Assembly (NCBI RefSeq): GCF_014217335.1
Contig: NZ_CP060092.1
Span: 4,557,501-4,621,500, forward strand
Direction of reading: 5' to 3'
Length of the DNA stretch: 64,000 nt
Source of the DNA: Teredinibacter purpureus
GTDB lineage: Bacteria > Pseudomonadota > Gammaproteobacteria > Pseudomonadales > Cellvibrionaceae
Shown piece after piece: positions 19,725 to 27,229 of the stretch. The position numbers and the translations under genes were made by a program. A model generated the notes under the pieces. It had not been told where the DNA came from. It saw only the letters and a program-made list of their open reading frames with translations, and made no database searches. Each line of letters opens with the position of its first letter. Positions within the stretch are counted from its first letter, which is position 1.

Positions 19725-20251
19725 TGCTCCCACCCCTGATTGGACAACAGTATGGGGTAATGTGTTAAGCCCAACCCAGCCGCAAAACCCTCTGCCGAGG
19801 CAGGCACTAAACGTAAGCCTTGAGCGAGAATAAGCATTGCTTCAATATCCTTTTTGTCCTTAGCCTGAATCAATAAACCAACCGCACCTAATTCCATCAA
19901 TTGCTCACGCCTTTCGATTAACCATTTTTTTGAGCGCGAATCAGAACCCACTAGAAAGAGTGGCTGTTGCAAATAACGTAATGCTTTGGGGCTGGCCGTT
20001 ACTACCCCCGGCGACAGGGAAGGTGTTGTGATTGGCAAAACATAGGCCGATAATTTTTGTTTGTTTAAGAGGACGGATTGGCGCGATTGTTTAGTGTTTT
20101 CCTGCTCAAACCGTTGGGGTAAATACCCGCTGATGGGTTGGGTATTACCCGAATCATAAATAACGGTTAAGGCTTCGCTGACAGGAATAATCGTCAGTAA
20201 CATGGCAATTATGAATAGTTGATTTAATAAACCCTGGCTTACGTTTTTCAT
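19721..20251 (-). CDS. ICE protein, PFL_4695/TIGR03765 type
   Basis: This is a 176-residue exported protein with a signal peptide (about residues 1-25, ending PVSEALT). The mature part contains TVIYDSGNTQPISGYL, SPKALRYLQQPLFLVGSDSRS and LGLTHYPILLSNQGWEQ at the end, which I recognise from the TIGR03765 family of ICE envelope proteins, function unknown. I place the start at 20251 (MKNVSQG), one base overlapping the lytic transglycosylase stop (TGATG); an in-frame ATG 18 bases upstream is less likely. Its stop overlaps traD. Confidence 0.8.
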   Translation of the reverse strand: MKNVSQGLLNQLFIIAMLLTIIPVSEALTVIYDSGNTQPISGYLPQRFEQENTKQSRQSVLLNKQKLSAYVLPITTPSLSPGVVTASPKALRYLQQPLFLVGSDSRSKKWLIERREQLMELGAVGLLIQAKDKKDIEAMLILAQGLRLVPASAEGFAAGLGLTHYPILLSNQGWEQ

Positions 20252-20787
20252 CAAAACGCCACCGTCCAATTTTTCCTGACTTTGGCGCGATAGTACTTGG
20301 CGCTTTCAAGGGATTGTGGGTCTTGCCCCGGATCATGATAACGCCCGACTGCTTGCCACCAGTCTTGTGTGTTTTCAAATTGCTCTCGTAAAATGGCAGC
20401 TCCCGCTTTTAGATTTTGCAACGGTATCAGGGCTTGTTCTGCATCCGTGAACCGCTGCTGCTGCCAACGCCAACTGATTTGCATTAGTCCAATGTCAATA
20501 GAGCGTTGTTGTTGAATGGCTTGATGGATATGCCGTAACGCTTCGCTTTTCGACTGACAATAAACGCTACGCCCTTCAATATTTAATGCCCAGGGCCAAG
20601 GCAATGCTGATGCGTCATAACGCCGCCCACTTTCAGTTAAGGCAACTGCATAAAGAATATCAACCGGCACCCGATAGGCTTTCGCCACAACATGGTAGGC
20701 AACAGGTAGTGATTCCAATGCCGCTGCGTTAACGGGTTGCATGACAACTAATCCGGCCAGGCATTGATAAAGACAGTAAGATTTCAT
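20251..20787 (-). CDS. Conjugation-associated lytic transglycosylase (SLT domain)
   Basis: This is a 178-residue exported enzyme with a hydrophobic N-terminus (LYQCLAGLVVMQPVNAAA). The SLT motifs are present: ILYAVALTESGRR with the likely catalytic Glu, and SIDIGLMQISWRW as the downstream substrate motif. It should cut peptidoglycan glycan strands to let the transfer apparatus cross the wall. It overlaps the upstream TIGR03759 gene by 4 bp and touches the next gene by 1 bp. Confidence 0.87.
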   Translation of the reverse strand: MKSYCLYQCLAGLVVMQPVNAAALESLPVAYHVVAKAYRVPVDILYAVALTESGRRYDASALPWPWALNIEGRSVYCQSKSEALRHIHQAIQQQRSIDIGLMQISWRWQQQRFTDAEQALIPLQNLKAGAAILREQFENTQDWWQAVGRYHDPGQDPQSLESAKYYRAKVRKNWTVAF

Positions 20788-21623
20788 AAACCTAAATCCT
20801 CCGTTTTTAGTTGAAAAAACTGCTGATTGCGCTTTAAAAAAACAGGAACCGTTGCATGATTGACGTTTGAGGAGCGGCTATTCAAACGATGGTATAAACC
20901 TTCATCACGGTTTAGCGTCAGTGTTTGTTTATTTAGCCATTCGGTTTGTATGCCCTGTTCTTTTGCCCACCCGCTTACCGTTGCATCATCCTTGGCATCG
21001 CGTACATAAATGTCGACACCGCTGTTTTTTAATCCTGACAATAGGCTCATCAACCGGCGAATGGTGGCAAAACACTCCTTGCAAGAATCAGCGACAAACA
21101 CCAGCAAACGATCACCCTCAACAAAGCGCCGTTGCGCTAAATTTTTAGCCTCCTTGAAAGCAGATTTTTGTTGTTGGTGTGCGTAGTAAGGAGCCAAAAG
21201 TCGTTGGTCCAATAGATCCGCATTGGGGTATAAACGATTAAAGGCCGCACGGTAGGCTGTTTGGAAACGCAGCACTCGCTCGGTGAGTTCAAATTCCTGC
21301 TGTGCGTAACGCTCGGCATAGCGTTGCGACTGTTGTTGGGTGTCAGCGAACATACCCAAGGCCATTAAAGGATCAATCGTAGGGTTCCACTTGCCCAATG
21401 GCCCACGGATTAAATCGAGGTATCGTTCGTACTCGCTAATATCCAATGACCACCGCGTCGCGTCGTGCTGAATAAGCTGTGTTTGCGATACTGGTGTTTC
21501 TCGAACAGGCGTTTGTGGGGATGATGCTTGGCCCTCAGCCGTTTCAGCCAGCCCTGTATTCGTTAGCACAACAGCCCCGATTAAGAGAACCATAACATTC
21601 ACACATCGATTGATACGGTTCAT
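20784..21623 (-). CDS. ICE protein, PFL_4693/TIGR03759 type
   Basis: This is a 279-residue exported protein (signal peptide about residues 1-26, MVLLIGAVVLTNTGLAE). A conserved DISEYERYLDLIRGPLGKW block and a late thioredoxin-like segment VFVADSCKEC with a CxxC pair are visible, consistent with the TIGR03759 family. A periplasmic redox or assembly role for the transfer apparatus is inferred from the CxxC. It is translationally coupled to both PilL upstream and the transglycosylase downstream through 4-bp overlaps. Confidence 0.82.
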   Translation of the reverse strand: MNRINRCVNVMVLLIGAVVLTNTGLAETAEGQASSPQTPVRETPVSQTQLIQHDATRWSLDISEYERYLDLIRGPLGKWNPTIDPLMALGMFADTQQQSQRYAERYAQQEFELTERVLRFQTAYRAAFNRLYPNADLLDQRLLAPYYAHQQQKSAFKEAKNLAQRRFVEGDRLLVFVADSCKECFATIRRLMSLLSGLKNSGVDIYVRDAKDDATVSGWAKEQGIQTEWLNKQTLTLNRDEGLYHRLNSRSSNVNHATVPVFLKRNQQFFQLKTEDLGL

Positions 21624-22372
21624 GGCGTTACCTTTGTCTCACGCCATAAGCGGTGTTGTTCGTCCACTATTCGATTGGCCGCACTGATGGACAAAATGGC
21701 AGGGTTTTTAGGTGTTAGATTCAACATCACACCTTTTTTTAGGGCATTCATGTTGTTGAGAAAAGCATTGGGATTGGCCTGAAATACTTGCACCATGCGC
21801 TGATCCAATGTCATCCCCTTCAAGCCAGCTACCGTGACAATGCTACTGAGACTTTCCCCTTTATTTACCGGCCCATAGTGGCTCACTGTTTCTTTTTTCT
21901 GCGTCCAATTTTTTACAGCTTTTTTAATCTCTGCCTCGCTAACAAACTGCTTGTAGTCTTTTTTCAAGGCATAGGAAACCGTTCGAGTGACCGGATTAAT
22001 CGTCACCTCAAAACTTTCGCCACCTAGCAGCTTAAGCGCATCAAGGAGTGTGATCGGATCAAGCGTTCGGTGAGGGTCAGGCAACGCCAACGACAATAAA
22101 AGCGCTTGCTCAGGCAGTGCCTCTTCCGTGTTGAGCAATCGTAAACCGTAGGGGTGGAGCAGATACGCCAGCGCCTCCCCTATGGTTTCTAGCTGTTTGG
22201 GGATATGAATTGAGATAATAGATTCAAGTAAATTGCGCTGTGCTGGCGTTGCGCCCACCTGCACCGACACATAGCGGCTCTCTGGTATCACCGAGCTGAT
22301 TTCCTCTGCCAATGAGAGTGATGAGACACCCAACACCATCAGCGTGGTTAGGGTTAAAGGTTTTCGTTTCAT
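21620..22372 (-). CDS. pilL: PilL N-terminal-type protein of the ICE (TIGR03748)
   Basis: This is a 250-residue exported protein. Residues 1-20 form a signal peptide (MKRKPLTLTTLMVLGVSSLS). The middle part, LETIGEALAYLLHPYGLRLL and TLLDALKLLGGESFEVTINP, is a secretin-N-like domain typical of PilL of PFGI-1 elements. A C-terminal FimV/LysM-like linker (LDQRMVQVFQANPNAF) follows. It likely acts in the envelope with the conjugative pilus. I start at 22372, because the seven residues before it would precede the signal peptide. It is the first gene of the central transfer operon. Confidence 0.82.
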   Translation of the reverse strand: MKRKPLTLTTLMVLGVSSLSLAEEISSVIPESRYVSVQVGATPAQRNLLESIISIHIPKQLETIGEALAYLLHPYGLRLLNTEEALPEQALLLSLALPDPHRTLDPITLLDALKLLGGESFEVTINPVTRTVSYALKKDYKQFVSEAEIKKAVKNWTQKKETVSHYGPVNKGESLSSIVTVAGLKGMTLDQRMVQVFQANPNAFLNNMNALKKGVMLNLTPKNPAILSISAANRIVDEQHRLWRETKVTP

Positions 22373-22479
22373 GCTGTTCGCCCACCGAATCAATAATCAG
22401 AATCGACAGGCTAACGGAACCGAATTGGTTTATGAGGTAACAATGGTTCGGACGACAAAGACCGTTAAGTGATAGTTTT

Positions 22480-22522
22480 TTTAAAAAAATAACACTGACC
22501 TAACCAGAGTTAGATCAGTGTT
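22480..22522 (-). terminator. Rho-independent terminator after the 113-residue gene
   Basis: On the minus strand, an AACACTGA...TCAGTGTT stem (8 bp, extended by CTAAC/GTTAG after one mismatch, loop CAGA-type) at 22491-22522 is followed by a run of seven T. It begins a few bases after the stop of the gene at 22528-22869, so that gene appears to be a separate transcription unit from pilL. Confidence 0.8.
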
Positions 22523-22527
22523 GTGGG

Positions 22528-22869
22528 TTACTGGGCAAAAGCCAGTTGATTTAAAGGTTGTAGTCGAATAGCCGATAGTGGCTCCCAGTGCTTAAGTACC
22601 ACGAGGGTTTCCCATCGTACACTTGTTACACCTATCATCGACGTGTCTGTCAACTGAGCTTGCAGCTTGAGTAATAATGCTCTGATGCTATAACTCTCCG
22701 AGATCGTGCCTTCGGCATGAACCCGGAGCGTTTGGCCTTCGAGCGAAATATCCATATAACCCGTATCAACAAACTCTGTTTCTTTTAGCATATTCAAAAC
22801 AGAACCTAGTACGATTTTATCGGCATCCGCTTTCAGCTTGACTGCACCGCGCATTTCCAAGAACTCCAT
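22528..22869 (-). CDS. Small ICE-linked protein of unknown function
   Basis: This 113-residue cytoplasmic protein is one I do not recognise. It has a mixed alpha/beta pattern with charged, repeated strands (DISLEGQTLRVHAEGTISES) and no membrane segment. The start at 22869 is chosen because AGGAGA lies 8 bases upstream; a more distal ATG would place that site inside the coding sequence. It has its own terminator and sits between pilL and the recombinase remnant. It could be a regulator or accessory factor of the element, but nothing in it shows this. Confidence 0.65.
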   Translation of the reverse strand: MEFLEMRGAVKLKADADKIVLGSVLNMLKETEFVDTGYMDISLEGQTLRVHAEGTISESYSIRALLLKLQAQLTDTSMIGVTSVRWETLVVLKHWEPLSAIRLQPLNQLAFAQ

Positions 22870-23000
22870 AGTCTTTCTCCTCATGATTAAAAAAGAGAAA
22901 GATGTCGCAGCGGGAAATCATTTCTCCCGTTGGGGTGGTAGCAACCAATAACACTCAGATGATGGTCTGGTGCGGTATAGGTCGTACCGTTCAAATGACA

Positions 23001-23044
23001 GGCTGTGACCTGTCGGGTGCTATTGAAACTGCAATAGCCACAGT
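23001..23044 (+). repeat. Copy 1 of a 44-46 bp hairpin repeat
   Basis: The sequence starts GGCTGTGACC and contains GCTATTG (23019-23025), a six-base loop, and CAATAGC (23032-23038), ending CACAGT. A second copy with the same hairpin lies at 24772-24817. The two flank the recombinase remnant and the palindrome-rich tract. Function is unknown. Confidence 0.75.
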
Positions 23045-23070
23045 GTATTTTTACACTCCGCGTGTGTTCA

Positions 23071-23938
23071 TTACCGCCCTAAATACACCACAGTAATTTG
23101 TTCGCGCTCGTGGCCCAGCTCCTGCGATATGGCAAAGCGAGCCGCCCTGTCATTAAGGCGCTCGTTTTCTTCCAGCTCTTTATGGCTTGGCCCACCGCAG
23201 GCCGGTGCAGGCCAGCCGGTCAATTCTCGATAGCGTTCCTGAGCATAACGATGACGCAAGCCGTGTAATTTGGACAAACCCGCAGCATCGGTTAATTTTT
23301 CGTACAGCCGAAGTTGTTGCACATACATCAAGTGCGAGGGAATCAACGAACCTTTGCCTGCAAGGAGGTGCGCACGTTTCACAAGTTCACGTTGCTCATC
23401 CGTTCTAATCGGAATATCGCGCGCTTTGCCCCCTTTACACCAGCTTGATTTAAGATGGATATAACTGCCTTTATCCGCGTAGTCCGGTCTGAATTTAATC
23501 GCCTCTTCACGGCGAAGGCCAAACGATTTTTGTAATTCAAGGCTGGTTTTAATATGTGGATCAGTGATTTTTTCTAACAGCTCACTATGAAGATCACGGG
23601 CTTTTGAGGTGTTGGTCACAAACACTCGTTCGGCAATACCGTAGTAAGCGTTATCTTTAGCAACCACATTTTGTTTACCGATTTTTTCAGCCCACCAGCG
23701 CAATATAGATAGCCTGTTTTTTTATCGTACCCGATGACAGCCCTTCTTCCAGATAGTGCGCGACCAGCGCATCAATATGCTTGGGTTTTAGTGATTTGGC
23801 TTCCATACGACGATAGCCCAACTTAAATAATTGGTTAGCCATCGCTTTTAATAATAGTTGGCGGTCAGCCTGGGTGTTGTGGCTTCCATCGGGATTGCGT
23901 GTACACAAATTTTTAAACTGATAGTTAAGATCCTTCAT
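23071..23938 (-). pseudogene. Tyrosine recombinase (Phage_int_SAM_2/Integrase_1 type), frameshifted
   Basis: The N-terminal frame, MKDLNYQFKNLCTRNPDGSH to LSSGTIKK, ends at 23687. The C-terminal frame continues from RWWAEKIGKQNV to the end and contains SLELQKSFGLRREEAIKFRP, LHGLRHRYAQERY and LGHEREQITVVYLGR, the usual Arg, His-x-x-Arg and final His/Tyr elements. Dropping one A from the seven-A run near 23717-23723 joins them as GTIKNRLSILRWWAEK. This is a recombinase found inside the body of such ICEs. It is either a pseudogene, a sequencing error in the homopolymer, or rescued by slippage. Confidence 0.8.
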
Positions 23939-24204
23939 TGCCGCGCCCTCTTATTGATAGGGCTTATTTCAGCAATGTGTCGGCCTTTCCGCTACGAAAA
24001 ATGGTACAAGCATGGAGGAACATTATCGGGGGATATTTATAATAAACGCAGCATATTTTTTTACTTTTCCTCATATGAAAATCAGATTAGCTGGAAATCT
24101 AACGGCCAATATTAAGTCAATAAATAAACGCTTAGTCACTCGGTAGAAACGATAATACAAAAGGAGATTTCAGCCAACTTTGTCCGGCGTCTTATTTATC
24201 ACCG

Positions 24205-24484
24205 ACCGGTCTACACAGTCACCGGTATTTGGTGCGTCTGGTTATACCAGACAGGCGACCGGTCAGACCGGTCGTATTTACCTATCCGCATACTCCGCAA
24301 CTTTATGTTTTTATAATGGTTTTATCGGAATAATGGAAATTCATTCCTCAAAAGCTGTTGGCCTCTGTTGTGGTGTCTCTCTCTGCATTAAGGTCAGGTT
24401 TCTTTAATGTTTCGGATGATTGAATGACCGTTTAGCACAGTCACTAGCTTTTTACTCACTGGTTTAACCGGTGGATTTACCGGT
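24205..24484. promoter_or_regulatory. Cluster of ACCGGT hexamers with two perfect palindromes
   Basis: ACCGGT occurs at 24205, 24221, 24258, 24267, 24467 and 24479. A perfect palindrome GTCTGGT-TAT-ACCAGAC lies at 24236-24252, and a perfect 19-bp palindrome CGACCGGTC-A-GACCGGTCG at 24256-24274. The tight grouping suggests binding sites for a dimeric protein such as a partition protein, a relaxase accessory factor or a repressor. No protein has been matched to the site. Confidence 0.6.
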
Positions 24485-24771
24485 CAGAATAGTCGCATGA
24501 GCTGAGAAACATAATGGTGTTGATACGTTTGGTTAGTGTTAATGACTGTCTATTGGCTTTAACCAATAGAGAGATAAGCGATAGTGCTGCTTATCGAACG
24601 TCACGGGACACCACCCCCATAAAACCTGAGTAACGGCACAACCATCAAAACCCACCGAAAGGTGTAATCCTGATTCGTTTTAACGCCTCAGACGTGTTGC
24701 TGCTATTTGATTGCCAAGCAACCCTCCTCTGTTAATGAATGAACCTTATACCACTGTATAAGTGCGTTTAT

Positions 24772-24817
24772 GGCTGTGAACCCGCCGGGGTGCTATTGAG
24801 TCTGCAATAGCTACAGT
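24772..24817 (+). repeat. Copy 2 of the 44-46 bp hairpin repeat
   Basis: It starts GGCTGTGAACC and carries the same GCTATTG (24792-24798)/CAATAGC (24805-24811) stem with a different six-base loop, and ends TACAGT. It is in the same orientation as copy 1 at 23001-23044, about 1.77 kb away. Confidence 0.75.
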
Positions 24818-24916
24818 AGGTAGGGCGAGTATTTCATCATTCGTGTGAATAATCTTGTGTAACGGGTACATCACTGCAGGAAAGTTTATGTAGGCCAGTG
24901 TCGGCAAGGTTCGCGC

Positions 24917-24952
24917 CCCCTCGTCACTACCCTAGGGTGTAGTGACGAGGGG
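24917..24952. repeat. Long perfect hairpin, 14-bp stem
   Basis: CCCCTCGTCACTAC (24917-24930) pairs perfectly with GTAGTGACGAGGGG (24939-24952) around an eight-base loop. The centre ACCCTAGGGT is itself a palindrome. There is no T-run on either side, so it is not a classical terminator. It lies between the palindrome tract and the cargo and could be a recombination, protein-binding or RNA-structure site. Confidence 0.7.
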
Positions 24953-25053
24953 CTCTCATACTCATCAGAATCTTTCTCTGTATCACTGTTATTTTGCTTA
25001 CCATCAGCAGTATTTAAAATCCATTTCCCAACAGACTTGCATTTTTTATCGTT

Positions 25054-25392
25054 CTATTCTTTATGTTTTATTCGTTCTTCTAATTTCCCCCGTTCCTGAA
25101 CCAGCCTACGATACGCCTCAATGAAACCGAGGTAGTCATCTTCAAAACACAAAGCATTTATGACACACTTGGTCATTAGATAGATGCCCTGTCCCCCACC
25201 ACCTGTTAGAAAAACTTCTTCGTTTGTTTCCAGATAAATCACCAAGGAGAGAAGCGCAGAGCAATTAGTGGTTGTATCTCCCCAGCTGGAGCCAATCAAT
25301 GGGCTTTGATTAGGTTGTGGGTTATCGAAAAAATGGGTATAGAATGCTGGGGCTGTATATGTAGTAACTAGCCTGTGACCATTTGACAACAC
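25054..25392 (-). CDS. Possible small hypothetical protein
   Basis: This is a 112-residue reading frame I do not recognise. It has a plausible composition, with NPQPNQSPLIGSSWGD, a Gly-rich FLTGGGGQG and a charged C-terminal helix RRLVQERGKLEERIKHKE. It is divergent from tamA, 76 bp away. No clear ribosome site is seen. It may be a real gene or a chance frame. Confidence 0.35.
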   Translation of the reverse strand: MLSNGHRLVTTYTAPAFYTHFFDNPQPNQSPLIGSSWGDTTTNCSALLSLVIYLETNEEVFLTGGGGQGIYLMTKCVINALCFEDDYLGFIEAYRRLVQERGKLEERIKHKE

Positions 25393-25468
25393 ATGAAGTC
25401 TATATGATGTTCAACGATTTACACCAGACAGGGGTAATTGAGCTCCGTCTCACGACCACCAACGACTT

Positions 25469-27229
25469 ATGAGCTACAAATTTCTGTGCTGTCTGGTAAC
25501 TGCCTGGTTTTTTCACTCTGCCAGCTACGCACTGGACCTCCCAACGCTGCCGTTTTTGGGTAACAAAACCGATGTCAACATCGAGTTAGCCGGCGATAAA
25601 ACACTGCTCACAGTGCTCAAGGAAGAGCTTGCCCGACAGCGGCAAAATAATCGCCAATTACAGCTGTATACGACACGGCGTAAAATCGCCCGTTACGAAA
25701 GCCAATTGTTAAATGAGCGTTTGCGTGCCCAGGGCTACTATGCCGCCGAGGTCAGAGTGGACCTGCGAGATGAGCGTATTGTCTACCAGGTCGATCCAGG
25801 CCCGATTTATCGTGTACGGAAACTGGTATTTCAAGCGCCTGACAGTGTCGGGGTACTGCACGATGTGGTTACGCTCAAACCCGGAGAACCATTGCGGGCT
25901 GAAGCGGTTCTGGCGGATAAAAAAGCGCTGACGACCTACGTCGCAGACAACTTTTGTCTGTATCGTATCGATGTTGATTATCGCGTAGTGATTGAACATC
26001 AAACCCAATTCGCCGATGTGACCTTTGTGGTCGAAGACAGTCCATCTGTGCGCTTTGGCGATATCACTATTACCGGGCTGGAGTCCATCGACGAGCAGTA
26101 TCTTCGCGCGCGCCTACCGATTAAAAAGGGTGAATGCTTTAAACTTGGGCGTATCGACACAACTCGCCTCACACTGATACAAACCAATTTATTAGTGAGC
26201 GTCAATGCACAAGTCATGCAGCCTGACAGCGATAGCGTACCAATAACGCTGCATGTGGCTGAACGCCACCACCGCAGAGTCAGCGCCGGTGTGGGGTTTG
26301 AATCCGATGAAGGTTTCGGTGTCTCAGCTGGATGGGAGCATCGTAATTTAATGGGACGCGCACAACGGCTGACCATTGATAGTCATATTGCGCAAAATGC
26401 CCAAGTGTTATCGGCTGGCCTGACGCTGCCTCATTATCGCCGCAATGATCAATCCGTTACCTTTTATACGGATTTGGAACGCGAAAATACCGACGCTTTC
26501 CAATCGGATACCGGCGCACTGGGCGCAGAAATTTCTCGTCAGTTAACGCGCAATCTGCGCGCTTCGGTTGGTGGAGAATTAGCTTTTTCCCAAGTCGAAG
26601 AAGACGGCCTGGATGATAGTTTCGCACTGCTGTCACTGCCTCTGAGTCTGAAATACGACCGGCGCAACGATCCGCTGGACCCTCGTCGGGGCTGGGTAGC
26701 GGCCGGTAGCATACGTCCCTATTGGGATGCCTATGACACAGGAACAAAATTTGTAAAATCGACAATCGCTGCGAGCGCCTATTTCTCTTTCGATGAGTTT
26801 TTCTGGCGCCCTACCCTGGCAATACGTGCTGCAATGGGTGCGATTAGCGGTATAACGCGGGACCAGGTGCCGGCTAACGTGCGATTTTACACGGGCGGTG
26901 GCGGCTCCGTGCGTGGCTATCCTTTCCAAACCTTGGGACCACTCACCGACAACGAACCGGATGGCGGTCTTTCATTTACGGAGTTATCGGTCGAGACCCG
27001 ACTGCGCTGGGGGGAGCACTGGGGCGGTGTCGTCTTTGTGGATGGTGGTTTTGCTTACGAAGAGAATGTGCCGCAATTCGGTCAGGACCTGCGCTGGGGT
27101 GCGGGTATAGGACTGCGCTATTACACCAGCTTTGCCCCCATCCGTTTCGATATTGCAGCCCCTCTGGGCAAGCGCGAAGGTATTGACGACAATTATCAGC
27201 TTTACATCAGTATCGGGCAGGCCTTCTGA
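25469..27229 (+). CDS. tamA: TamA-like outer-membrane assembly protein (Omp85 family)
   Basis: This is a 586-residue protein with a signal peptide (about residues 1-21, ending SASYA). About three POTRA-like domains occupy residues 25-255, and a C-terminal 16-strand barrel follows. The Omp85 lid motif VRGYPFQTLGP begins at residue 481, preceded by GGGGS. TamA works with TamB in phospholipid transport and in insertion of some outer-membrane proteins. The stop overlaps tamB by one base (TGATG), so the pair is coupled. Its location next to ICE sequence suggests a second, mobile copy, but the host genome is not visible. Confidence 0.9.
   Translation: MSYKFLCCLVTAWFFHSASYALDLPTLPFLGNKTDVNIELAGDKTLLTVLKEELARQRQNNRQLQLYTTRRKIARYESQLLNERLRAQGYYAAEVRVDLRDERIVYQVDPGPIYRVRKLVFQAPDSVGVLHDVVTLKPGEPLRAEAVLADKKALTTYVADNFCLYRIDVDYRVVIEHQTQFADVTFVVEDSPSVRFGDITITGLESIDEQYLRARLPIKKGECFKLGRIDTTRLTLIQTNLLVSVNAQVMQPDSDSVPITLHVAERHHRRVSAGVGFESDEGFGVSAGWEHRNLMGRAQRLTIDSHIAQNAQVLSAGLTLPHYRRNDQSVTFYTDLERENTDAFQSDTGALGAEISRQLTRNLRASVGGELAFSQVEEDGLDDSFALLSLPLSLKYDRRNDPLDPRRGWVAAGSIRPYWDAYDTGTKFVKSTIAASAYFSFDEFFWRPTLAIRAAMGAISGITRDQVPANVRFYTGGGGSVRGYPFQTLGPLTDNEPDGGLSFTELSVETRLRWGEHWGGVVFVDGGFAYEENVPQFGQDLRWGAGIGLRYYTSFAPIRFDIAAPLGKREGIDDNYQLYISIGQAF

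Larger units (their letters stand above)
1..23938. mobile_element. Left and central part of a PFGI-1/SPI-7-type ICE, rearranged
   Basis: The minus-strand genes at 1-2719 and 16912-22372 are homologues of the transfer genes of the PFGI-1/SPI-7/ICEclc family and follow the family order when read right to left (PilL, TIGR03759, Slt, TIGR03765, TraD, TIGR03747, then TIGR03757, 03756, 03755). The stretch between them holds Fic, an ATP-grasp/transglutaminase cluster and an IS91 remnant instead of the usual core type IV secretion genes. Outer limits and attachment sites are not visible. That this is one element is inferred from order and orientation. Later cargo up to 60 kb may also belong to it. 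Confidence 0.6.
23939..25053. other. Non-coding tract rich in palindromes
   Basis: No convincing gene is present in these 1115 bases. The tract contains six ACCGGT hexamers, a 17-bp and a 19-bp palindrome, a TCTATTGG/CCAATAGA hairpin (24549-24570), a GATAAGC/GCTTATC hairpin (24573-24595), the second copy of the 44-46 bp repeat and a 14-bp-stem hairpin (24917-24952). The pattern suits a control, replication, partition or transfer-origin region of the element. That is inference from structure only. Confidence 0.6.
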
